DNA of 53,661 bases from Deltaproteobacteria bacterium (GTDB lineage Bacteria; Desulfobacterota; Desulfobacteria; Desulfobacterales; ETH-SRB1). Each line of letters opens with the position of its first letter. Positions within the stretch are counted from its first letter, which is position 1. The notes beneath the pieces were generated by a model. The model saw only the letters and a list, made by a program, of their open reading frames with translations, did no database searches and had not been told where the DNA came from. Location: positions 1 to 53,661 of the forward strand of contig JAJSZW010000008.1 of the NCBI GenBank assembly GCA_030262895.1. Direction: 5' to 3'. Positions 1-8,755 of this stretch are shown here, one piece after another. The translations under genes and the position numbers were made by a program.

Positions 1-114
1 GCGCATGTTTTCGGCAAACATCGAGACGCGTTTTGGATAAACACCGCTTCTCGGATATATTTCCTCATCCAGAATTATTTGTGTAATGGGAACTGTGCGG
101 GCTGTTTTTGCCAT
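1..114 (-). CDS. ParB-like N-terminal domain protein (5' end only, runs off the window)
   Basis: Hand-translated minus strand from ATG at 114: MAKTARTVPITQIILDEEIYPRSGVYPKRVSMFAENMR..., open to the window edge. Resembles the start of ParB-like N-terminal domains. Not in the ORF track. Confidence 0.5.
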   Translation of the reverse strand, partial: MAKTARTVPITQIILDEEIYPRSGVYPKRVSMFAENMR

Positions 115-373
115 GAGGTCACTTTCTGCAATAATTAAGTTTAAATTGATGCAAAAGCGCAAGAACCAAGGTCAAAAAAGCAAAAGAAAAAACGCGCCGA
201 CCCTTGCTGTCACACATCAGTATGTGGTTAGAGCTTTGGATGGCTTTTATAATGAAATTGCCAATGGCTCTATCTCATATTGTGGGGGCTGAGAGAGAAA
301 AACTCTCAGCCATACTTAGCTATTTTTTTACCTATTATTTTAATGGCTTGAACAGGGATTGAGGTATCAAGGC

Positions 374-412
374 TTGAATTGTGAATAAGGGAAAGTTTAA
401 TTCACAATTCAA
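374..412. repeat. 13-bp perfect inverted repeat (stem-loop) downstream of higA
   Basis: TTGAATTGTGAAT (374-386) / ATTCACAATTCAA (400-412), 13-nt loop. Confidence 0.7.
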
Positions 413-479
413 TGACACCATAGTCCCATGGATTTTCATGGTGTTCAGTAAGATGCGGCACTGCTTTGCCAAATCCTTT

Positions 480-803
480 TCATAACTGGGCTGATGCATG
501 TTGAAGGCTTGCCGGCTTTATTGCCTTCAGTGTGTTATACTCTTTACTTTTTGTCTTATATAGATCCCAACGTAATTGCAGATTTATCCAGAAATCCTCT
601 GACATGCCGAAAAACTTGGCGAGTCGCAAGGCAGTGCTTGGAGTTATCCCCCTTTTTTTGTTTACAATTTCATTAACGCGCTGATAGGGAACATGAATGG
701 AATAAGCCAGTTCTCTCTGTGTAATACCCATAGGGATCAAGAATTCCTCAAGAAGCATCTCGCCTGGATGGGTTGGCTCTCTATGGCTTGGTATTCTAAT
801 CAT
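480..803 (-). CDS. higA: HigA-family (XRE HTH) addiction-module antitoxin
   Basis: HPGEMLLEEFLIPMGITQRELAYSIHVPYQRVNEIVNKKRGITPSTALRLAKFFGMSEDFWINLQ is the typical HigA/VapI HTH signature. Confidence 0.85.
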   Translation of the reverse strand: MIRIPSHREPTHPGEMLLEEFLIPMGITQRELAYSIHVPYQRVNEIVNKKRGITPSTALRLAKFFGMSEDFWINLQLRWDLYKTKSKEYNTLKAIKPASLQHASAQL

Positions 804-1208
804 TTTCTTTCCTCTTTATTCTAGGTTCATCGCGGATTGGTGTGAAAAACTAAGTTTGGGACTTCTATCTGATAGGATTGCAATTCATTTATTAACGTTT
901 AACCTGTTTAATATATTGGCAAAGCTAAAAAACAGTCTAATACTATGAAAAAACAGTTTATGTTGCAATCACACTAATCCACGATGAGCCATGTTTTATT
1001 GACAATAATATGTTCTGTATACTGCAATATTAACATAATTAAATTTCATTGGCATGAAAACCATATGCAACAAAAAGGGAATAAGGTCAAACGCTTTTAG
1101 GGACTCATGCAAGGAGGCCGTAGTGGGTTCAGTGACGCCTGAACTGTCCTGGAATGCCTTTCCCAGGCTCTTTGCTATACACGATAAAAAGACTAACAAT
1201 TTGCAATA

Positions 1209-2378
1209 ATGCAATTAGTTATGTATCATTTTGGTAACTTCTCAAAAAGTTCGGCTAAAGAAATTTTGGAGTTCGAAAATTTGAATAACTTTGACCTTAT
1301 AAACACTCCTTTGTCAGGAATAAATCTTATTGAAGCAAGTGCCGGCACGGGAAAGACGTACGCGATTACCGGGCTGTTTTTAAGGCTGATTCTTGAAAAG
1401 GGGCTGCTGGTTGATCAGATACTGGTTGTAACCTTTACAAAGGCTGCGACCGCTGAACTGAAGGAGAAAATTCGCAATATATTGCTTCAGGCAAAAGAAG
1501 CATTTCTAACCGGCTCAGGTAACGACAGCTTTATTGATCATATTGTAAAAAAGGCTGATGATCCGGCTTTCTGCATTCAGTTGATTGAAAATGCTCTTGT
1601 AGATTTTGATAAAGCATCGATTTTTACCATACACGGATTTTGCCAGAGAATACTCCAGGAGAATGCTTTTGAAACAGGAAGTTTGTTCGATACAGAGCTT
1701 TTATCCGATCAGTTAAAATTGAACCAGGAGGTCGCAGATGATTTCTGGAGAAGACATTTTTATGATCTTCCCCTGGAATTTATAGCCTATTCTATTAAGA
1801 AGCTGTCGGGTCCCGAGTATTTTTTAAACTTACTTGAAAAGATAAAATCCCCTGAAATAAAAATAATTCCTGATTTAAAAAAACCTTCCTTAAAAAGCTT
1901 TGGCGCTTACAGAGATTGTCTTAAAAGTCTTAAAGATTCGTGGCCTGTTTCAAAAAAAGAGGTTGAAGAGCTGCTAAAAGACCCTTCGCTTAAGGGCAAT
2001 GTTTACAAAACCCTGAAACCTGATGAACAAAATCCAAATTATACTAAGAGAGATTTGAAAATTATTTCAATGTCAGGGGATATGGATCGTTTTGCTGACC
2101 CTGAGGGTATTGGATTTCCTTTATTTAAAGGATTTGAAAATTTTACAGCATCGAAACTCAAAAATTCAGTTAAAAAGAATCAAACTCCTCCTGATCACAA
2201 ATTCTTTGATATATGCGACGAGCTCTATTCAAAAGCCGCTTTACTTGAAACTGAGATGGAAAAGCACCTTGTTTTCTTAAAAGTCGAGTTCTTCAGGTTT
2301 GCAAAATCTGAGCTTTCTGAAAGAAAAAGAGTTGAGAACATACAATTTTTTGATGATCTTCTCATAACGGTTAAATAG
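1209..2378 (+). CDS. recB: Exodeoxyribonuclease V beta subunit RecB, N-terminal part (ends at in-frame TAG)
   Basis: Walker A EASAGTGKTYAITGLFLRL; VVTFTKAATAELKEKI; FTIHGFCQRILQENAFE; ends FDDLLITVK then TAG at 2376-2378. Confidence 0.85.
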   Translation: MQLVMYHFGNFSKSSAKEILEFENLNNFDLINTPLSGINLIEASAGTGKTYAITGLFLRLILEKGLLVDQILVVTFTKAATAELKEKIRNILLQAKEAFLTGSGNDSFIDHIVKKADDPAFCIQLIENALVDFDKASIFTIHGFCQRILQENAFETGSLFDTELLSDQLKLNQEVADDFWRRHFYDLPLEFIAYSIKKLSGPEYFLNLLEKIKSPEIKIIPDLKKPSLKSFGAYRDCLKSLKDSWPVSKKEVEELLKDPSLKGNVYKTLKPDEQNPNYTKRDLKIISMSGDMDRFADPEGIGFPLFKGFENFTASKLKNSVKKNQTPPDHKFFDICDELYSKAALLETEMEKHLVFLKVEFFRFAKSELSERKRVENIQFFDDLLITVK

Positions 2379-4904
2379 GCTCTTGAAAGTAAAGGAGGAA
2401 AAGAACTCGAGAAAGCCATAAGGAAAAGATATAAAGCAGCGCTTGTTGATGAATTCCAGGATACAGATCCGGTTCAGTATGAAATATTCAAAAGGATCTT
2501 TTCTCCACATGACAGCATGCTTTTTATGATTGGTGATCCCAAACAGGCAATATACAGCTTTAGAGGCGCTGATATTTTTTCATACATGAAGGCTGCCGGC
2601 AGTGCTGAATTTAAATATACGCTGACTGAGAACTGGCGGTCGGAAGCCCGTCTTATAAAAGCGATAAACACCATTTTTTCCAGTGTAAATGAACCTTTTA
2701 TATTTGATGAAATTCCTTTTGAAAAGGCAAAGCCGGCAAAGTCCGACATAACCGATGAGCAAAGCACTTCCACTCCATTAATATTGTGGTATGTGGGCTC
2801 TGATAACAAGAAACCCATAGACAGAAATGATGCTGTGCTCATGATTGCCGAGGCTGTCACAGGCGAGATTGTGCGGCTTTTATCATCCGATTATGGCTGT
2901 GAACAAGATTGTTTTAGAGAAGGCGATATTGCCGTGCTTGTACGAACAAATGAACAGGCACGGATAATAAAAGAAAGTCTTTCTGCAAGAAGGATACATT
3001 CTGTTCTTTATAGTAGTGAGAGCATTTTTGAGTCACAGGAAGCCCTGGAAATAGAAAGAATTCTCTCATCTATTTCACAGCCGGGAAATGACAGATTGCT
3101 TAGAGCCGCTCTGGTCACGGATATTATGGGTGTTCACGCTGAAGAACTCGATCAGGAAAATATTGATATTTTATGGTGGGAGAAACAGATCGGCAAGTTT
3201 AATGAATACTATCAGCGATGGGATAGATTTGGGTTTATCAGGATGTTTCGCTTGTTTATGGTAAAGGAAAAGGTCAGAATCCGCCTTCTCTCATTTGTGG
3301 ATGGGCAGAGACGGCTTACAAATGTTCTGCATTTGGCGGAAATACTTCATGGGGAAGCTGCTGAGAAAGAACCAGGGATGACTGGTCTTTTAAAATGGCT
3401 TTCCGAACAGATAAGTTCTGCTTCAAACAGGGTGGAAGAATATCAGCTTCGCCTTGAAAGCGATGAAGATGCTGTAAAGATTGTGACTATTCATAAATGC
3501 AAAGGACTTGAATACCGAATTGTTTTTTGTCCTTTTGTGTGGGGTGGATCCCTGCCGGCAAAGGGCAAGGAGTTTATCTTTCATGATAAAGATAAAAACA
3601 GAACGCCGACATTCGATCTTGACTATGATAGAGATGGCTCTAATATCATCCTTGCTCAAAATGAACTTCTGGCGGAGAATTTAAGGCTGCTTTATGTTGC
3701 TTTAACAAGAGCGAAAACCAGATGCTATCTTGCATGGGGCAATATAAAAAATGCCGGCACATCTGCTCTGGCTTATCTTTTTCATTACAAGAACTTTGAC
3801 GAAAAATTTGATTATCAAGATGATATTGTCGGGTCTTTGAAAGAAAAATTTATGTCCAAAACAGATCATGAAATTTTAAGTGATTTAAAGGAACTTGTAA
3901 GCAAGTCAGATGGAAGCATCGAGCTTAATCTCATGCCTTTTAATAATGATAATATAGAGCATCAATTAATAAAGAAGGAAGAAGAACTTATATGCCGGAA
4001 ATTTTCAGGAAAGATAGATACAGCATTTGGGATTTCAAGTTTTTCATCGCTTACATCCGGCAAATTTGCGCCTGAAGAACTTCCTGACCGTGATTCAGCC
4101 GGTGTAGATATTGGTACTCATGCCGGGCAGTTTATTCAGCAAGAACTGTCTGGGGGGGAAGATATATTTTCTTTTCCTAAAGGGGCAAGGTCCGGCATAT
4201 TTTTCCATGATATTTTTGAACATCTTGATTTTGCATCAAAAGATTCCGGGCATCAAAAAAAACTGGTAAAAGACAAATTAAAAGAATACAGCTTTGAACA
4301 GTCATGGCTGGAGACTGTCTGCAATATGATAAAAAATGTTCTTTCAGTGTCTCTTGAAAGTAAAGGTAAAGAAGTTATTCTCTCTTCTGTTAAATGCGAT
4401 AAAAGAATAAATGAAATGGAATTTTATTTTCCTTTAAATTATATTACTCCACAAAAACTGAAAAAAGTTTTCAGCGATAATGCCGGTATTGACATATCCT
4501 CCGGCTTTTCAAGGCAGATAGAAAAACTTTATTTTTCGCCTTCAGAAGGCTTCATGAAAGGGTATATTGATACGATATTCCAGCATAATGGCAGATTTTA
4601 TATTGTTGACTGGAAGTCAAATTTTCTGGGTACAAGTATTAAAGACTATGCACGGAATTTATTAAGAGAAACTATAAAGTCTAATTATTATAATTTGCAG
4701 TATTATATATATACTCTTGCTCTTCATCAGTACTTGAGATGGCGGATGCCGAATTACAGATATGAAAATGATTTCGGCGGTGTATTTTATGTGTTTATAA
4801 GAGGGGTGGACAGCAATTTAGGGCCGGAATTTGGGATATTTAATGATGTGCCGGAAAGCAGATTTATTGAGAAGCTCGGCAGGGTGCTTATACCTGATTT
4901 CTAA
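2379..4904 (+). CDS. recB: RecB, remainder in the same reading frame after the TAG (track ORF starts at 2517)
   Basis: Same frame continues ALESKGGKELEKAIRKRYKAALVDEFQDTDPVQYEIFKRIF...LFMIGDPKQAIYSFRGADIFSYMKA; later KIVTIHKCKGLEYRIVF, LRLLYVALTRAK, nuclease GYIDTIFQHNGRFYIVDWKSN. Confidence 0.85.
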   Translation, partial: ALESKGGKELEKAIRKRYKAALVDEFQDTDPVQYEIFKRIFSPHDSMLFMIGDPKQAIYSFRGADIFSYMKAAGSAEFKYTLTENWRSEARLIKAINTIFSSVNEPFIFDEIPFEKAKPAKSDITDEQSTSTPLILWYVGSDNKKPIDRNDAVLMIAEAVTGEIVRLLSSDYGCEQDCFREGDIAVLVRTNEQARIIKESLSARRIHSVLYSSESIFESQEALEIERILSSISQPGNDRLLRAALVTDIMGVHAEELDQENIDILWWEKQIGKFNEYYQRWDRFGFIRMFRLFMVKEKVRIRLLSFVDGQRRLTNVLHLAEILHGEAAEKEPGMTGLLKWLSEQISSASNRVEEYQLRLESDEDAVKIVTIHKCKGLEYRIVFCPFVWGGSLPAKGKEFIFHDKDKNRTPTFDLDYDRDGSNIILAQNELLAENLRLLYVALTRAKTRCYLAWGNIKNAGTSALAYLFHYKNFDEKFDYQDDIVGSLKEKFMSKTDHEILSDLKELVSKSDGSIELNLMPFNNDNIEHQLIKKEEELICRKFSGKIDTAFGISSFSSLTSGKFAPEELPDRDSAGVDIGTHAGQFIQQELSGGEDIFSFPKGARSGIFFHDIFEHLDFASKDSGHQKKLVKDKLKEYSFEQSWLETVCNMIKNVLSVSLESKGKEVILSSVKCDKRINEMEFYFPLNYITPQKLKKVFSDNAGIDISSGFSRQIEKLYFSPSEGFMKGYIDTIFQHNGRFYIVDWKSNFLGTSIKDYARNLLRETIKSNYYNLQYYIYTLALHQYLRWRMPNYRYENDFGGVFYVFIRGVDSNLGPEFGIFNDVPESRFIEKLGRVLIPDF

Positions 4905-4910
4905 ATATTA

Positions 4911-5420
4911 TTTTTTTGACAGGATAACAGGATAGACATGATATAAATCCAGTTAATCAAAACCATTTATCACAACCTGGAGAAGGTAATATGGAATATA
5001 AAGAAGTGACGGAGACAATTATCGGCTGTGCTTATCGTGTTTATAATAAAATGGGATTTGGTTTTCTTGAAAGTGTATATGAAAAATGCTTACTCATAGA
5101 ACTACATAAATCAGGTCTGGATACAGAATCACAAAAACCTATTACAGTTTACTATGAGGATGAAATCGTAGGAGAATTCGTAGCTGATATTATAGTTAAT
5201 GATGCTATCATTATAGAACTGAAATCAGTTAAGCGAATTATTAAAGCTCATGAAGTCCAATTGGTTAACTATCTTGTTGCTACTGGAAAACCTGTGGGCC
5301 TGATTCTTAATTTTGGAGAAAGAAAAGTTGAGATTAAACGTAAGGTCAAGGATCTAAACTAAGAGATCAACAGGATGAAAAAAAATTATCATGTCAATCT
5401 TGTTTATCCTGTCAAAAAAA
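4911..5420. mobile_element. GxxExxY-containing element bounded by imperfect ~33-bp inverted repeats, between recB and recD
   Basis: Left 4911-4942 TTTTTTTGACAGGATAACAGGATAGACATGAT; reverse complement of 5388-5420 is TTTTTTTGACAGGATAAACAAGATTGACATGAT. Confidence 0.6.
4991..5362 (+). CDS. GxxExxY protein (PD-(D/E)XK nuclease-like family)
   Basis: GFGFLESVYEKCLLIEL, VGEFVADIIVNDAIIIELKSVKRI, HEVQLVNYLVATGKPVGLILNFG are hallmark motifs. Confidence 0.9.
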   Translation: MEYKEVTETIIGCAYRVYNKMGFGFLESVYEKCLLIELHKSGLDTESQKPITVYYEDEIVGEFVADIIVNDAIIIELKSVKRIIKAHEVQLVNYLVATGKPVGLILNFGERKVEIKRKVKDLN

Positions 5421-5438
5421 ATAGCTGAACTGTTACTC

Positions 5439-7307
5439 ATGAACAAAGATAACTTGGTAAGATTACATCAAGCCGGCATACTAACCGATATAGACGTCCA
5501 TTTCGCGGGGTTTATGGCGAATCTTGCGGACGGCAAATATCAGGAAGTATTTCTTGGAGCGGCTCTTGTAAGCAATGTTACAGGTAAGGGGGATGTGTGT
5601 CTTGACCTTGTCTCATTTGCAGGGAAAACGCTGCTTGAAAAAGATGACGGAAGGGATGCTGTTATATGTCCGGGGGTTTCTGTTTGGGTGGACAATTTGA
5701 TGTCAACCGGGATTGTCGGAAGACCGGAAGATCTTTGCCCTCTTATACTTGATGAGGAAAACAGGCTTTATCTTTATCGTTACTGGGAATATGAAAAAAA
5801 ACTTTCTGATTCTATAAAGGAACGTACCAGAGAAGATATTAGCGGCTTAAATTTATCGCTTATAAAAGACAGCATAAAGAGGCTTTTTCCTGAAACAATA
5901 GATAGCGATATTAACTGGCAAAAGGTTGGCGCCATAACTTCGGCTTTTAAGAAGTTCTGCGTTATTTCCGGCGGGCCGGGAACAGGCAAAACTACAACTG
6001 TTGCAAAGATCCTGGCGCTTTTATTAGAGCAGGCAGGTAAAGAAGAAAACCTTAGAATTTTTCTTGCTGCTCCAACAGGAAAAGCTGCGGCAAGGTTAAG
6101 TGAATCAATCAGAAGCATTAAAGAAAAGCTTGATTGCAAAAATTCTATCAAAGCAGCCATACCAGAGGAAACTTTTACAATTCACAGAATGCTGAAAACT
6201 ATTATTGGGTCTCCTTTTTTTCGTCATAATTCTGAAAATCCCCTTTCTGCCGATATTGTTGTAGTAGATGAAGCCTCGATGGTTGACCTGCCTTTAATGT
6301 CAAAACTCATACAGGCAGTCCCGGTTGATGCAAGGCTCATACTAATAGGAGACAGCGATCAACTGGCATCGGTGGATCCCGGTTCAGTACTTGGCGACAT
6401 TTGCGGCAGCCGCTATGTTCGAGGATTTACAGCAGATTTTATTAATAAAGTTGAAGAATTAACAGATGAAAAATTTACGGATTCTATCAAAGCATATAAA
6501 GACATAAAGGTTTTACATGACTGCATTGTTCTTTTGAAAAAAAATTATAGATTTGCTGCCGGCAGCGGAATCGGCGGATTAAGCCAAGCCGTTAAGCTCG
6601 GAGACATTAATAAATCTTTATTTCTGCTGAAAAATGAGAATGACAGAAGTATAATATTTGAAGAAATACTGTCGGCTGATAATTTCAAACGAATTCTTAC
6701 GGATAAAGTTGTTGAGTTCTATTCAGAATATCTCAAAACTGATGATCCTGGCATTGCGCTTGAACTTTTTAATCGATTTAAAATACTGTGCGCTGTAAAA
6801 ATAGGGCAATTCGGGGTCTATGCCGTAAATGCAATTATCGAACAGATATTGAGCCGTGAAAATCTAATACAGACTGAAAATTTATGGTATAGAGGCAGGC
6901 CGGTTCTCATAACCAGCAACGACTATAAACTCGGCCTTTTTAACGGGGATATCGGCATAACCATGCCAATTCCAAACTCTGCCGGCAATGATATGCATGT
7001 GTTTTTCCCTGGGACTTCCGGAGAATTGAGACAATTTTTGCCTTACAGATTGCCCCAGCATGAAACGGTTTATGCGATGACTGTTCACAAGAGCCAGGGG
7101 TCTGAGTTTGAAAACATTTATCTTATTTTGCCGGATAAAGATTATTCCGTACTTTCAAGAGAACTTATTTATACAGCTATTACAAGGGCCGGTCAGAGTG
7201 TAACAATATTGGGTAAAGAAGAGGTCTTAAGAACTTCAATATCCAGGGTAATTGAGCGCAAGTCCGGTCTTCATGATTCTCTTTGGGGATGTAACGCACG
7301 ATTTTGA
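5439..7307 (+). CDS. recD: Exodeoxyribonuclease V alpha subunit RecD (track ORF starts at 5391, inside the repeat; 5439 ATG more likely)
   Basis: CVISGGPGTGKTTTVAKILALLLEQ, APTGKAAARLSESI, TIHRML, VVDEASMVDLPLMSKLIQAV, LIGDSDQLASVDPGSVLGDIC, YAMTVHKSQGSEFENIYLILP, YTAITRA. Confidence 0.92.
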   Translation: MNKDNLVRLHQAGILTDIDVHFAGFMANLADGKYQEVFLGAALVSNVTGKGDVCLDLVSFAGKTLLEKDDGRDAVICPGVSVWVDNLMSTGIVGRPEDLCPLILDEENRLYLYRYWEYEKKLSDSIKERTREDISGLNLSLIKDSIKRLFPETIDSDINWQKVGAITSAFKKFCVISGGPGTGKTTTVAKILALLLEQAGKEENLRIFLAAPTGKAAARLSESIRSIKEKLDCKNSIKAAIPEETFTIHRMLKTIIGSPFFRHNSENPLSADIVVVDEASMVDLPLMSKLIQAVPVDARLILIGDSDQLASVDPGSVLGDICGSRYVRGFTADFINKVEELTDEKFTDSIKAYKDIKVLHDCIVLLKKNYRFAAGSGIGGLSQAVKLGDINKSLFLLKNENDRSIIFEEILSADNFKRILTDKVVEFYSEYLKTDDPGIALELFNRFKILCAVKIGQFGVYAVNAIIEQILSRENLIQTENLWYRGRPVLITSNDYKLGLFNGDIGITMPIPNSAGNDMHVFFPGTSGELRQFLPYRLPQHETVYAMTVHKSQGSEFENIYLILPDKDYSVLSRELIYTAITRAGQSVTILGKEEVLRTSISRVIERKSGLHDSLWGCNARF

Positions 7308-7351
7308 GTTAAAAAAGAAAGCAATCTCAAAAGCAGGAGGAATCTGTAAAA

Positions 7352-8755
7352 TTGGATACAACAGAAATGCTAAACAAGATGTGCCATCTTGAGTTGACCG
7401 TTGTGGACATTAAGGCTCTATGTAAAAGCCGGGGTTTTACTTCGAAAGAGGCCAATTCCCGAAATCTTCTTGAAGGCTTTTTCTTGACTGAAACAGGGGT
7501 GGCCAACGCTCTCGGCAGCCTGACAAGGGATGAGGTTATTCTGCTTCATCTGATGAAATTGACCCCTGTAACCGTGGATGCGGCATTTTTTGATCGCATC
7601 TATGGCACTGAAAATAGTCGCAAATGGCGTTTTGGAACCTTTAATCAAAAATATAAGGATATCTTCAAGCAGGTAAAAACATCTCTTATTCGCAAGGGAG
7701 TAATTCTCTTTGCCGAAAAGCATGAAACCTGGGAAAAGAACACAAAGCTGGAAAGACTGCGATTCAGATTCCCGGAAGAATTTCATCCATTTCTTCCTCT
7801 TCCCTTTGGTCCGGCCATGAGCATTTCAGGCCCTGGTAATTTCAACCAGACCGTTATCAAAGACAAATTGATGGAAATATTAAATTGCCATGCATCTGCA
7901 TCCGAAGCAAATGAAGCAAAGTACAGCCTGAGCATTAAGGATGGGGAATTGCGTATGGGCGGCAAGGAGTTTCGGGCCGGATACCTCGTGGAATGGCAAA
8001 GAGCTATTTGGGATTTGGCCTTAAAAGAGAAAAGCCATAAAAAAGCCGGGCAAGATTCTGCATCTCCTATCGCAGCCGTAGCCTATGCCCTTTCTCTGCT
8101 TATGCCCGGAGAATGGATACAGCCTGATGCACTCTCATCGCTTTTGAAGATTTTTTGCTATGGCATAGACAAGCCCGATCCCGAAAAGGTTTGCCATGCC
8201 GGCTGGAAGCAAGGGTGTTTGGCCAGACAAACGATTGCCGGAAAGACATATTACGCTCTGCCGGAAGATCATACTAATGTTGGAGCCCAAATGGATCCCT
8301 GCCGGTTCTTGAAAAAAAACAATGACGGCGCCGTAATAGTGGATCTTTCAACCATTCCTTATACAAGTCTGGAATTTCTGGCCCGAATATCGAATTTTCG
8401 CGTGGCCGGCTCGCAATTGACAGCATTCCCCAACTCTGTCAAATTAGGCAGAATTGTTATGGATATTGACCTGGTCCCTCTGACTTCATGGCTCAGGAAG
8501 AATGCATCTGCATTTGCCGGCGCTATCTCTATGATAGAGCAGCGGTGGGGAAAGCTGGTTGTGCATCAAAACCTTTTGGTGGCCAGGGTAAAAGACCTTA
8601 GTCTTAAGGTAGCAATCCAGAAGGCATTTGCAGATTCCGGCAAGGTTGTTTTTTTGCCGAACAATTTTATTGCCTTTCCAAACGATCTGACAAAAAAAAT
8701 GGAAGCGCTGGTAAACAAATCCGGATATGTTGTCAAAGCCATAGAGGCAAAATGA
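7352..8755 (+). CDS. Uncharacterised protein, first gene of the XPB-helicase operon (TTG start)
   Basis: 467-aa ORF preceded by GGAGG; its stop overlaps the next start by ATGA. By eye resembles helicase-associated proteins. Confidence 0.6.
   Translation: MDTTEMLNKMCHLELTVVDIKALCKSRGFTSKEANSRNLLEGFFLTETGVANALGSLTRDEVILLHLMKLTPVTVDAAFFDRIYGTENSRKWRFGTFNQKYKDIFKQVKTSLIRKGVILFAEKHETWEKNTKLERLRFRFPEEFHPFLPLPFGPAMSISGPGNFNQTVIKDKLMEILNCHASASEANEAKYSLSIKDGELRMGGKEFRAGYLVEWQRAIWDLALKEKSHKKAGQDSASPIAAVAYALSLLMPGEWIQPDALSSLLKIFCYGIDKPDPEKVCHAGWKQGCLARQTIAGKTYYALPEDHTNVGAQMDPCRFLKKNNDGAVIVDLSTIPYTSLEFLARISNFRVAGSQLTAFPNSVKLGRIVMDIDLVPLTSWLRKNASAFAGAISMIEQRWGKLVVHQNLLVARVKDLSLKVAIQKAFADSGKVVFLPNNFIAFPNDLTKKMEALVNKSGYVVKAIEAK

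Noticed and set aside
86-292. 68-aa plus-strand ORF
   Set aside because: Overlaps antisense the better-supported ParB-like start on the minus strand; translation looks like random basic sequence.
2376-2378. Genome-wide TAG reassignment (e.g. general pyrrolysine use)
   Set aside because: TAG is the natural stop of several intact genes in the window, so at most context-dependent readthrough is plausible.
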